From the NCBI RefSeq assembly GCF_003012345.1, contig NZ_PVRV01000020.1:744001-808000 (forward strand): a stretch of 64,000 nt of DNA, read 5' to 3'. Numbering within the stretch: the stretch's first letter is position 1; each line of letters starts with the position of its first letter. Of this stretch, positions 27,826 through 38,975 are shown piece after piece. This DNA comes from Phytohalomonas tamaricis (lineage in GTDB: Bacteria; Pseudomonadota; Gammaproteobacteria; Pseudomonadales; Halomonadaceae). The position numbers and the translations under genes were made by a program. The notes under the pieces were generated by a model. That model was not told the DNA's origin and ran no database searches. It was given only the letters and a program-made list of their open reading frames with translations.

Positions 27826-29130
27826 ATGGGAAAAATCATGAATGAGACATCGCCCGTGGCTGACAGCTCCGCGAACAGTCATCGCATTTTCGGGTTAAAA
27901 GTCCCCATCTTCGCTATCGTCACGCTGGTGATGATTATTGCCATGTATACCGACACGCTCTCCAAAGGCATGATCGGTGCCTTACTGGTGATGATGGTGC
28001 TTGGTGAGCTATTCGGTTTTGTGGGTGATCGGTTGCCTATCGTCAAGACCTATCTGGGCGGCGGCGCCATTCTTGCCCTTTTCGGTTCTGCCGCGCTGGT
28101 TTATGCCAATATCCTGCCCACAGGGGTCAGTGACAACATCACGACATTCATGAAAAGCGGCGGCTTTCTCAACTTTTACATCGCCGCACTGATCACCGGT
28201 AGTATTCTCGGTATGGACTCCCGCATTCTGGTCAAGGTCGGGGCGCGCTTTGCCATCCCGTTGCTGGCGGCGGTCCTGTTTGCCTGCCTGTTTGCAATGG
28301 CCATGGGCCTTTTGACCGGCTTCTCGCCTCAGGACGCCGTCGTCGTCATCACGCTGCCGATCATGGGTGGCGGCATGGGTGCCGGGGCGGTCCCCATGAG
28401 TCAGATCTATCAGGAACTGCTAGGCCAGCCAGCCAGCTATTATATCTCGATTCTGGTTCCGGCCCTGGCACTGGGCAACGTCTTCGCCATCATTATTGCC
28501 GGCCTGCTCAACGGGCTGGCCAACCGCATGCCATCATTGACCGGCAACGGTCAGATGATGCCAGGCGTCGAGATCAAGGAAGAACACACGCCGCTGGATA
28601 TTTCCAAGCTGGGCATTGGTCTGGTGATTTCCCTGACCTTCTTTACCGCAGGTCAGATTCTGGGTGATTTCATCCCGCTGCATCCCTATGCGTTGATGAT
28701 TGTCCTGGTTGCCGCGATGAAGGTCATGAAGCTGGTCCCCGAAGCAATCAACGACGCCGCTGCTCACTGGTTCCGTTTCGTTGCCAAGAATTGGACGTTT
28801 GCCCTTCTGTTCGGCATCGGCATTGCTTACACCGATCTCGGCCAGGTCATTGATGCCATCTCGATCACCTATGTACTGATTGTTCTCGCCGTCGTTGCCG
28901 GCGCTGCGTTCGGCGCCGGACTGGCGGGCAAACTGGTCGGCTTCTATCCGATCGAATCAGCTATCACGGCCGGTCTGTGCATGGCCAACATGGGTGGTAC
29001 AGGCGATGTCGCCGTACTCTCCGCCGCACGCCGCATGCAGCTGATGCCGTTCGCACAGATATCTTCACGTCTGGGTGGCGCGCTGATCCTGCTGATTTCA
29101 AGCCTGGTGGTACCCATCTTCTTTACCTGA
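27826..29130 (+). CDS. 2-hydroxycarboxylate (citrate/malate):cation symporter, CitS/MaeN family
   Basis: 434 residues from ATG 27826, chosen because AAGGA lies seven bases upstream; the frame extends 28 codons further back without support. An inner-membrane protein with about eleven helices and the glycine-rich re-entrant loops of the 2HCT family: LPIMGGGMGAGAVPMSQIYQ and ANMGGTGDVAVLSAARRMQL, the latter containing the conserved arginine that binds a substrate carboxylate. Takes up citrate or malate with Na+ or H+. Adjacent to its presumed CitA/CitB-type regulators. No citrate lyase or oxaloacetate decarboxylase genes are in the window. Confidence 0.93.
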   Translation: MGKIMNETSPVADSSANSHRIFGLKVPIFAIVTLVMIIAMYTDTLSKGMIGALLVMMVLGELFGFVGDRLPIVKTYLGGGAILALFGSAALVYANILPTGVSDNITTFMKSGGFLNFYIAALITGSILGMDSRILVKVGARFAIPLLAAVLFACLFAMAMGLLTGFSPQDAVVVITLPIMGGGMGAGAVPMSQIYQELLGQPASYYISILVPALALGNVFAIIIAGLLNGLANRMPSLTGNGQMMPGVEIKEEHTPLDISKLGIGLVISLTFFTAGQILGDFIPLHPYALMIVLVAAMKVMKLVPEAINDAAAHWFRFVAKNWTFALLFGIGIAYTDLGQVIDAISITYVLIVLAVVAGAAFGAGLAGKLVGFYPIESAITAGLCMANMGGTGDVAVLSAARRMQLMPFAQISSRLGGALILLISSLVVPIFFT

Positions 29131-29146
29131 GCGCAGTCAAGCATGC

Positions 29147-29172
29147 AAAAGGCGCCCCGAGGGGCGCCTTTT
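29147..29172 (+). terminator. terminator after the symporter gene
   Basis: AAAAGGCGCCCC (29147-29158) pairs with GGGGCGCCTTTT (29161-29172) and is followed by TTT. Located 16 bases past the stop; works in both orientations and also faces yheU. Confidence 0.88.
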
Positions 29173-29213
29173 TATTGGCCTGTGCTCAGCTAGTGGCGGA
29201 TGCGTTCGGCCGG

Positions 29214-31604
<2,391 letters not shown>

Positions 31605-31619
31605 CATGACAGAATAGAC

Positions 31620-31646
31620 CTTATCAGAACGCTCGGCTCTGATAAG
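31620..31646. terminator. hairpin after zipA (II)
   Basis: CTTATCAGA (31620-31628) pairs with TCTGATAAG (31638-31646) over a nine-base loop, nine bases past the zipA stop. Together with the next hairpin it forms a tandem structure separating zipA and ligA. Confidence 0.5.
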
Positions 31647-31654
31647 AATATGCA

Positions 31655-32821
31655 TCAGTTGGCATGGTGCCGGTGTAATCTCCAGCGGCGCTCGAATTCG
31701 TGCACACGCTGGCGTGCAAACTCAACGGTCTGAGCGGTCATTACGCTGCGGTTCTCATCTTTCAGTTCACCTCCCAGATTACGTACTAACACCATAGCCG
31801 TCTCGAACATGGCCTCGAAGGCGGCACGCGTATCCTCTGCTCCGGGAAGCGGCATCAGGAACGTCACACCGGGCGTATAAAAATCTTCATCGATGGCATC
31901 GAGCGCGAACGTTCCTGGCTTGATGACATTAACCATGGAGAACTGCAAAGGACTGTTGTCCGACTCGCTCTCAAAGCGATGGAAGACGCCCATTTCGCTG
32001 TAACGAAGGCCGCAGGCGAGCATTAACTTCAACAGGGCCAAGCCAGAGAAGCCTTCATCATCATGCGCCATCACACTGATGACGATAATTTCATCGGCAT
32101 CGGCCAATGTATTGCGCGCACGCTCAGCCCCGACCTGATGGCGTTTGGCAAGCTCAACAGCCGGATGCTGCGCGGCAATTTCCTCATAGGCCGAATCATC
32201 AGCATCATCGGCATAGCCGTCAAAACGTTCTTGATCGCTATAGCGATCATCATGGACGTCATCGTAATTATCAGGCTCAACGTAACGTGACCGCGCCGCT
32301 AGCTGCTCGTTCTCGGTGCGACGCGCCTCTTTTGCTTTTGCTGCCGTCAGTTCTTCGGCGTGACGTTGCTCTGCTTCAGCCTGACGCTGGCGCTCAACCT
32401 GTCGCTGTGCCTCACGTTGCTCAGACGCAGAAATACGTGCCGCTCGCCGCTTGTTCATCTCATCAAGCGGACGGCGGAAAATCTTGCCCGACGCGAGCCC
32501 TGCAAACCGTCCGGGAGGGCTATCCTCCTCGTCCGGCTCATGTTCATCGTCGTAGTCATCTTCATCATGGGAAGCAGGCTGACGAGTCGAACGAGGATCC
32601 GTCACGCTTTCTGCATCCACTACGCGCGCGCCACCATTGGGCAATTCCCAACTGAGCGCTTCTTCGCGCTTGACGTCTTCCGGGTCGCGGGGATTTTGCG
32701 CCTCATCGCCAAGATCGAGACGCGGAACGCGCCGCTGGCGCTGGAGCCGCCGCACACCGTCAACGACGATGATTGCGACAAGCACCAGCCCCAAAATAAT
32801 GAGCCACTCTCGTAATTCCAT
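31655..32821 (-). CDS. zipA: cell division protein ZipA
   Basis: 388 residues: an N-terminal membrane anchor (MELREWLIILGLVLVAIIVV, N-out), a basic patch (RRLQRQRRVPR), a long charged variable linker with many Asp/Glu/Arg/Gln (about 40-250), and a C-terminal ZipA_C domain from about 255 (EIIVISVMAHDDEGFSGLAL, SPLQFSMVNVIKPGTFALDA, PGVTFLMPLPGAED) that binds the FtsZ tail. Longer than E. coli ZipA (328) because of the linker. Between smc and ligA, the classic arrangement. Confidence 0.95.
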   Translation of the reverse strand: MELREWLIILGLVLVAIIVVDGVRRLQRQRRVPRLDLGDEAQNPRDPEDVKREEALSWELPNGGARVVDAESVTDPRSTRQPASHDEDDYDDEHEPDEEDSPPGRFAGLASGKIFRRPLDEMNKRRAARISASEQREAQRQVERQRQAEAEQRHAEELTAAKAKEARRTENEQLAARSRYVEPDNYDDVHDDRYSDQERFDGYADDADDSAYEEIAAQHPAVELAKRHQVGAERARNTLADADEIIVISVMAHDDEGFSGLALLKLMLACGLRYSEMGVFHRFESESDNSPLQFSMVNVIKPGTFALDAIDEDFYTPGVTFLMPLPGAEDTRAAFEAMFETAMVLVRNLGGELKDENRSVMTAQTVEFARQRVHEFERRWRLHRHHAN

Positions 32822-33085
32822 GAAATATCTTGCCTATCTTTAGGGCACCATGCTCGTCCGTAGCATAGCGCGATCGCCTGAAAAAAGGACGCTCGATTTT
32901 CGAATAAATCACGAGTACCAGGCGTTCATCCGAGCATCAACGAGTCCAGCGTGGTCGCAATCGCCTGTCGATTATCCCTACATACCCTGTTATTGCCAAG
33001 TTGTTAACGCTTTATGAACTTTAATGCAAGCTTTGGCGATACTTGTACGTACTTATTCTGACTAAATTTTCAACCGTTGATCTTA

Positions 33086-36000
33086 TCAAGCTTCTGCCAG
33101 TATGGCCGCTTCATCGACACCTACGGCAACCAGGCGCGAGACTCCTGGCTCTTGCATGGTGACCCCCATCAGGCGATCGGCAGCCTCCATGGCGATCTTG
33201 TTATGCGTAATATAGATGAATTGCACTGTCTCGGACATGTCGCGCACCAGTTTGGCGTAGCGTCCCACGTTGGCATCATCAAGCGGTGCATCGACCTCAT
33301 CGAGCATGCAGAACGGCGCCGGATTGAGCTGAAAAATTGCAAATACCAACGACAGCGCAGTCATGGTCTTTTCACCACCCGAGAGTAGATGAATCGTGCT
33401 GTTCTTCTTGCCGGGCGGACGCGCCATGATCGCCACGCCAGTTTCAAGCAGATCATCACCGGTCAAGGTTAACCACGCTGCACCGCCGCCGAACACCTTG
33501 GGAAAAAGCTCGCCAAGCCCTGCATTAACATCGTCAAAGGTCTGCTTGAAGCGCACACGCGTTTCCTGATCAATCTTGCGAATCGCTTTATCGAGGGTTT
33601 CAAGCGCCTCGCTCAACTCGCTATGCTGCGCTTCAAGATAATCGCGGCGCTCGGCCTGCTGGTCATATTCTTCAATTGCCGCCAAGTTAATGGCGCCCAG
33701 ACGGCGAATCTTTTCAGCAACGCTCTCAAGTTCGGTTTGCCACTGCGATTCGCTGGCCTCGGCCGGCAACTGCTCAAGCAATTCAGTGACATCATGGCCC
33801 AACTCGGTAAGCTGCTCATCCTGCGCATCCGCCTTGAGTTTCTGCTCCTGCACATGCATGCGCGCCTCCTCGAGGCGGGCCCGCAGCCCTTCGAGGTTGC
33901 GCTCATGCTGCTGACGATTCTGCTCGAGCTGACGCATCGTTTCAGCCAACTGATGAGCACGATCACGACACGCATTCAGAGCCTCTTCCTGACGACTACG
34001 CTGATCAAGCAGCTCATCAAGCTGTTCGCGGCTCTCTTCGAATGGCTCACGGATTTCTTCGAGCTGTTCTTCAAGCAACTCGCGTTTTTCGGTCAGGCGC
34101 GCCTTCTGCTCATCTCCCCGCGTACGCTGGCTTTCAAGGCCTGCACGCTCAGTCGCTAGCCTTGAGCGCTCCAGCTCAAGCCGACTACTCAGCTCGCGCG
34201 CCGGAGCAAGCTGGGCGCGGATCGCATTTAGATATTCCTGTGCTTCACGGCGGGCGGGCGTAAGCTGTTCACGTGTGGCACTGTTGGCCTCCACCACCTC
34301 CATCGCCGCCTGCCAACGCTCGCGTTCACGCTCCAGCTCCAGCTCAACAGCAGCACGATTCTCCTTGAGTCCGCTGATCTCTTCACACAGTTCAGCGCGA
34401 CGACTATCGACGTGCTCAAGCCGCGTGGCCAGGGTGGACTCCTTCAATGCTATCTGCTGACGCGCCTCGCCCAGCGAACGCTCATCGATACGCACCTGCT
34501 CAAGCGTCTGCTCACTTTGAACAAGCGTTTCGCGTGCGGTATTCAATTCATTATCAAGCGTTTCGAGCCGCTCGCCGAGCGCAGCAAGTTGAGCCACTAC
34601 CTCGTCGCGCCGTTGACGCTGTGCAATGACACTATCAGCACTTTCGTTGTCGCCACGACGGCGCACCCAGCCACGCCCCAGCCACAATCCATCACGGGTC
34701 AGAACGCTTTCGCCGGGTGCCAGAGCGTCACGCATCGACCAGGCCATTTCACTGTCTTCAGCGAGCTTAATCGTACCCAGCAATGCATTCAGCGCACCGG
34801 CGCCACGCACTTCAGCGGCAAGCGTGGCCGCAGGTGCAGAGAATGCCGCTTCATCGACAATGGCCAGTTCGCCAGAGGCAAGGGTTTGAAAGGCGGCCGT
34901 AAACTGCGCTGTGTTAGCCACTTTTGCTGTCAGCCACGGCGTCAATACCCACGCCGCGGTCGACTGCCAGCCCTCACTCACTTCAAGCCGCTCAGCCAGC
35001 GAGACGACACGGTCAAGGCCGTGCGTTTCAAGATGGGCGATGAACGCCTCATCACTGGATTCAAGTGCGGCGCGAATCAAGGCATCGAGCGAAGATTTCT
35101 CACCCTGCAGTGCATGCTGACGCTCAATCAGCGCGTCACGTTCACGGCTCAACGTATCGATCCGCTCACTGGCGGCTTCCCGCATGCCATTTTGCTGCTC
35201 GCGCCGCGTATCGAGCGCCTCCTGCTCAAGCTCGAATTCGCTTAGCTGTTCCGCCAATGCTTCGCGCTCTTCACGCAATGCGCTGACATCAGGCAGCTCG
35301 TCCAGCTGGTGTTCACGCCGGGTGAGCTGTTTGTCGACACCGTCAAGATTCGACTCAAGCCTGCGTATGTCGCTTTGTGCACGTTCGGCTTCACGCCCGG
35401 CGTCACGGTCAGCTTCAGCAAAGCGTTCCCAGTCATCCTGCGCACCAAGCTGTGCCGCCTCGGCCTCTTCAAGACGTGCCGCCAGCATTTCGAGCTGCTC
35501 GGCGGCGTCTTCCTGTTCCGGTATCAGCGTCTCCAGACGTGCTTCCAACGCCGCCAGACGCTCGACATCTTCCTGACCGATCCGATCGAGATCAACCAGA
35601 TCGCGCCCCAGACTCTCGATATCGGCCATTAGCTGCTGCTCGCGTGCGCGAGCACTTTCGAGTGTCTGCTCAAGCCGCGCAATCGCCGCGCCGGTTTCAT
35701 AAAAACGCGCTTGATGGGTTTCGAGCGCCTGAGAAGCCTCGTCGTATTCGGTGCGGGACTGCTCGAGGCGATTCTCGCTTTCGCGTACGCCGAACACGTC
35801 CTTTTCGACCCCGAGTTCAAGCTCTCGCACCCGCGCCTCATCTTCATGCTGACGGGCACGCAGCGCTCTTGAGCGAATCAGCGCCAGCTCACCTTTAAGG
35901 CGATACTCACGGGCTTTCAGATCCTGATAGCGCCGCGCCGCATCGGCCTGTCGCCGCAGGCGTTCGAGCTGCTTATCCAACTCTTCGCGCAAATCATCAA

Positions 36001-36580
36001 GGCGTTCTAGGTTCTCCTGGGTGCGCCGCATGCGCGTTTCAGTCTCGCGGCGTCGCTCCTTGTACTTGGAAATCCCCGCGGCCTCTTCAAGCGTGGCGCG
36101 CAGTTCTTCCGGGCGCGCCTCGACCAGCCGTGAAATCATGCCCTGCCCGATGATGGCGTAGGAACGCGGCCCCAGGCCGGTGCCGAGGAATAGATCAGCG
36201 ATGTCGCGCCGGCGGCATTTCTGACCGTTGAAGTAATAAAGTGACTGGCCGTCACGGGTGACGAGACGCTTGACCGCAATTTCAGCGTACTGCGCATAGG
36301 CGCCGCCGATCTTGCCCTCACGGTTATCGAATGACAGCTCGATCGAGGCCTGGCCGACCGGCTTGCGTCCGGTCGAGCCATTAAAGATGACATCGGCCAT
36401 CGACTCGCCGCGCAGCATCTTGGCCGACGATTCGCCCATGACCCAGCGTACGGCATCGATAACGTTTGATTTACCGCAGCCATTGGGCCCTACGATGGCG
36501 GTCATGTTGCCATCGAAGGGCACCGTGACCGGATCAACAAAGGATTTGAAACCCACCAGCTTGATCGATTTAAGACGCAT
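33086..36580 (-). CDS. smc: chromosome segregation protein SMC
   Basis: 1164 residues, full family length. The N-terminal head has Walker A GPNGCGKSN (31-39); coiled coils run about 170-500 and 660-1000 around a hinge at about 510-660. The C-terminal head has the signature LSGGEKTMTALSLVFAIFQL and Walker B FCMLDEVDAPLDDANV. It organises and segregates chromosomes with ScpA/ScpB, which are not in the window. First gene of the smc-zipA-ligA cluster; 264 bases without a gene separate it from zipA. Confidence 0.97.
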   Translation of the reverse strand: MRLKSIKLVGFKSFVDPVTVPFDGNMTAIVGPNGCGKSNVIDAVRWVMGESSAKMLRGESMADVIFNGSTGRKPVGQASIELSFDNREGKIGGAYAQYAEIAVKRLVTRDGQSLYYFNGQKCRRRDIADLFLGTGLGPRSYAIIGQGMISRLVEARPEELRATLEEAAGISKYKERRRETETRMRRTQENLERLDDLREELDKQLERLRRQADAARRYQDLKAREYRLKGELALIRSRALRARQHEDEARVRELELGVEKDVFGVRESENRLEQSRTEYDEASQALETHQARFYETGAAIARLEQTLESARAREQQLMADIESLGRDLVDLDRIGQEDVERLAALEARLETLIPEQEDAAEQLEMLAARLEEAEAAQLGAQDDWERFAEADRDAGREAERAQSDIRRLESNLDGVDKQLTRREHQLDELPDVSALREEREALAEQLSEFELEQEALDTRREQQNGMREAASERIDTLSRERDALIERQHALQGEKSSLDALIRAALESSDEAFIAHLETHGLDRVVSLAERLEVSEGWQSTAAWVLTPWLTAKVANTAQFTAAFQTLASGELAIVDEAAFSAPAATLAAEVRGAGALNALLGTIKLAEDSEMAWSMRDALAPGESVLTRDGLWLGRGWVRRRGDNESADSVIAQRQRRDEVVAQLAALGERLETLDNELNTARETLVQSEQTLEQVRIDERSLGEARQQIALKESTLATRLEHVDSRRAELCEEISGLKENRAAVELELERERERWQAAMEVVEANSATREQLTPARREAQEYLNAIRAQLAPARELSSRLELERSRLATERAGLESQRTRGDEQKARLTEKRELLEEQLEEIREPFEESREQLDELLDQRSRQEEALNACRDRAHQLAETMRQLEQNRQQHERNLEGLRARLEEARMHVQEQKLKADAQDEQLTELGHDVTELLEQLPAEASESQWQTELESVAEKIRRLGAINLAAIEEYDQQAERRDYLEAQHSELSEALETLDKAIRKIDQETRVRFKQTFDDVNAGLGELFPKVFGGGAAWLTLTGDDLLETGVAIMARPPGKKNSTIHLLSGGEKTMTALSLVFAIFQLNPAPFCMLDEVDAPLDDANVGRYAKLVRDMSETVQFIYITHNKIAMEAADRLMGVTMQEPGVSRLVAVGVDEAAILAEA

Positions 36581-36652
36581 GCAGTAATCAAAGTCCTCGC
36601 AGGCGGCATCTACCGCCCAATCTGCTCAATATATTCATTACACCGAAACCGG

Positions 36653-37954
36653 TCATTGCTTGATGATACGGTCGATAACTGCCTCAACCGGGGCATCACC
36701 TTGCACCGCAACCGCGTCGCTTTCGCCGTACAAGTCACCCGGGGCAGGCGTGGCCACACCTGCCTTCGAGACACGCACCACAATACTGGCGCGCTCAACC
36801 TGAGAAAGTTTCGCTGTCGCTGCCATCGCATTGGCATCGCTCAGCGTCACGTTCGCTGGCAAATCGCCAACCTTAAGGCGTGCGATAGCCAGCGGTGGCA
36901 AACGGTTGTCGATATCACGGGCGAGAACGAAAACGGTATCGTCTGCAGTCACTTTATCGCGCAGCTGCTCGTCGAGGCTCACATGAACCGTGATAGCCGC
37001 CTCAGCAGGCGAAGGGGGTTGCATATCGCCTTGCTCATCGTCTGTTGAGCGGGCCGCACTGCTTGAACGCGCCGATGCCAACTCATCACTCGAAATAATG
37101 CCCGAGCGTTCCTGCGCGACACCAATGGCAGCGCGTAGCGCCTTCTGGCTCTCCTCATCATCAAAACCGGCAATCGCCAGGCGCCAGTGATCGATTGCCT
37201 TGCGATACTCACCGTGCTGGAAGGCGGCGAAGCCAAGCATGCCATGTATCGTCGGCTGACGTGGATCTTCCTTGAGTACCTCAGCGACCAGCGTCTGCAC
37301 ATCAGGCGTGAGCGTACGTCCGGCCGCAAAAAATGTCATCTGTGCCAGCTCAGCGACCAGAGCCGGCGACCTGCCTTCCAGGGCAATCAAATGCTTGAGG
37401 CTTGCAACCGCAGCGTCGAATCTCCCCGAATCACGGTAGAGCGGGAACAGCGTCGCCCATACCCTGGGGTTATCGGGCTGGCGCTCCGCTTCGGCTTCAA
37501 ACCGGTTGATGAAGTGGGCATTTGACGTGTCATTACTGGCCAACACCTCCTGACGCACAGCGTAAAGCTCAAGATCATCTGCCGCACCGTAGCTGTGATA
37601 GACATAGACCACACCGCTAACCACTAGCAATATGACTACCGGCACCAGCCACAGGCCAGCCCGGGCTGCTTTGAGCGGACGAAGATGGCTGTCTTCGGTG
37701 TCTTCCAGCAGGCTGCGCTCAAGCTCAAGCCGGCTGGCCTGATAGCGCGCCTCATCGAGCTCGCCGCTGCCCCGGCTTGCTTCAAGCGAGGCCAGGCGCT
37801 GACGAAAGACGCGGACATTGCCTGCCGACGCCATATCACGCGCCTCGAAATCACGTTGTGCAGCAAACGTACCCCCGGCGCGGACAAGCGGCCACAACAA
37901 CAGCCCGATCACCAACAGCAGCAACACACCGCAGGCTAACCATAAAAGCGTCAT
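36653..37954 (-). CDS. ccmI: cytochrome c maturation protein CcmI
   Basis: 433 residues: two transmembrane segments (about 3-23 and 93-113) enclosing a cytoplasmic heptad-rich loop (VRVFRQRLASLEASRGSGEL), followed by a periplasmic TPR region (about 130-290) and a C-terminal beta domain. CcmI binds apocytochrome c and delivers it to the CcmF/CcmH haem ligase; in E. coli it is fused to CcmH. Overlaps the ccmH stop by four bases. Last gene of ccmABCDEFGHI. Confidence 0.92.
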   Translation of the reverse strand: MTLLWLACGVLLLLVIGLLLWPLVRAGGTFAAQRDFEARDMASAGNVRVFRQRLASLEASRGSGELDEARYQASRLELERSLLEDTEDSHLRPLKAARAGLWLVPVVILLVVSGVVYVYHSYGAADDLELYAVRQEVLASNDTSNAHFINRFEAEAERQPDNPRVWATLFPLYRDSGRFDAAVASLKHLIALEGRSPALVAELAQMTFFAAGRTLTPDVQTLVAEVLKEDPRQPTIHGMLGFAAFQHGEYRKAIDHWRLAIAGFDDEESQKALRAAIGVAQERSGIISSDELASARSSSAARSTDDEQGDMQPPSPAEAAITVHVSLDEQLRDKVTADDTVFVLARDIDNRLPPLAIARLKVGDLPANVTLSDANAMAATAKLSQVERASIVVRVSKAGVATPAPGDLYGESDAVAVQGDAPVEAVIDRIIKQ

Positions 37955-38460
37955 GGTGACTTCTCCCGGCGTTCATCCTGCGGCATGCGAGCAGCCTCTT
38001 GATGGGTATCGAGCAGTGTCGCCAGGCGCTGGCGTTCCAGCGCACTCAAGCCTTCGGCGTGGCGCTTGCGCCGCTGCCGCACCACCAAAGCGATGATGGT
38101 AACGCCCACAATGACCAGCGCACCGGGCAAGCTCCACAGCAGCCAGGTACGCGAATCAAGACGCGGGTCATAAAGTACGTAGTCGCCAAAACGTGCCACC
38201 ATCGCATTGCGGATATCTTCATCGCTGCGCCCCTGTTCAAGCCAGGTAGCGGTACGCGCCCGCATGTCTCGCGCTATCGGTGAATTGGAGCTGCCGATCG
38301 ACTCGTTCTGGCATTTGGGGCAACGCAACTCGTCAAGCAGGGCGTTGTAGCGTGCCTGCAAGGCCGGATCATCGAAATCATGCACTTCGATCGCCGCCAG
38401 GCTCGGCAAGGCCAACCCCATGCCCAGCATGAAGATGATCAGACGGATCAACGCTGCCAC
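37951..38460 (-). CDS. ccmH: cytochrome c maturation thioreductase CcmH
   Basis: 169 residues: a signal/anchor segment (1-22), then the redox motif LRCPKCQN (C47, C50) that reduces apocytochrome CXXCH disulphides in the periplasm, and a C-terminal transmembrane helix (LLWSLPGALVIVGVTIIALVV). Overlaps ccmG by 13 bases and ccmI by four. Confidence 0.95.
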   Translation of the reverse strand: MAALIRLIIFMLGMGLALPSLAAIEVHDFDDPALQARYNALLDELRCPKCQNESIGSSNSPIARDMRARTATWLEQGRSDEDIRNAMVARFGDYVLYDPRLDSRTWLLWSLPGALVIVGVTIIALVVRQRRKRHAEGLSALERQRLATLLDTHQEAARMPQDERREKSP

Positions 38461-38975
38461 TTGCCCACCTCCCTAACGACCGCGTCGACATCGCTGGGCG
38501 TGATATAGCCGGTATGGTGATAGCGAATGATACCGTCCCTATCGACGATGAAACTCTCAGGCGCGCCATATACGCCCAGGTCGAAGCCGAGCGAGCCTTC
38601 GGGATCGAAAACGGTCAGCTCAAACGGGTTGCCGAACTCATCGAGAAAAGCGCGGCCCTTGTCGCGGCTATCCTTGTAGTCAACACCGACAAGACGGATG
38701 CCGCGCGCCTTGAGCGCCAGAAGCTGCGGCATCTCACGCTTGCAGGTCGGGCACCACTCCCCCCACACATTGACCAAAGTCACCTGCCCTTCAAGCAGCG
38801 ATTTGTCGACCTGGCGGTTCGGCTCCTCAAGCGTCGTCAGTTGGAACTCGGGGAACGGGTCGGCGAGCAGTGCCGAATCGCGCGCGGAAGGGTCCTTGCC
38901 AAGCCCGAGCCAGAGGAACACACCCAGCGCAACGAATAGTACCAGCGGGATGAACAGCAGTAGTCGGCGCTTCAT
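38448..38975 (-). CDS. ccmG: periplasmic thiol:disulphide interchange protein CcmG/DsbE
   Basis: 175 residues: N-terminal membrane anchor (about 4-24) and a periplasmic thioredoxin domain with active site WCPTC (C75, C78) preceded by LVNVWGE, and the cis-proline loop GAPESFIVDRDG. It passes reducing power to CcmH and apocytochrome. Overlaps ccmF by four bases. Confidence 0.95.
   Translation of the reverse strand: MKRRLLLFIPLVLFVALGVFLWLGLGKDPSARDSALLADPFPEFQLTTLEEPNRQVDKSLLEGQVTLVNVWGEWCPTCKREMPQLLALKARGIRLVGVDYKDSRDKGRAFLDEFGNPFELTVFDPEGSLGFDLGVYGAPESFIVDRDGIIRYHHTGYITPSDVDAVVREVGKWQR

Noticed and set aside
34412-35245. 277-codon plus-strand frame opposite smc
   Set aside because: Lies entirely inside the smc coiled-coil coding region; low-complexity Leu/Arg/Gln output typical of an antisense frame.
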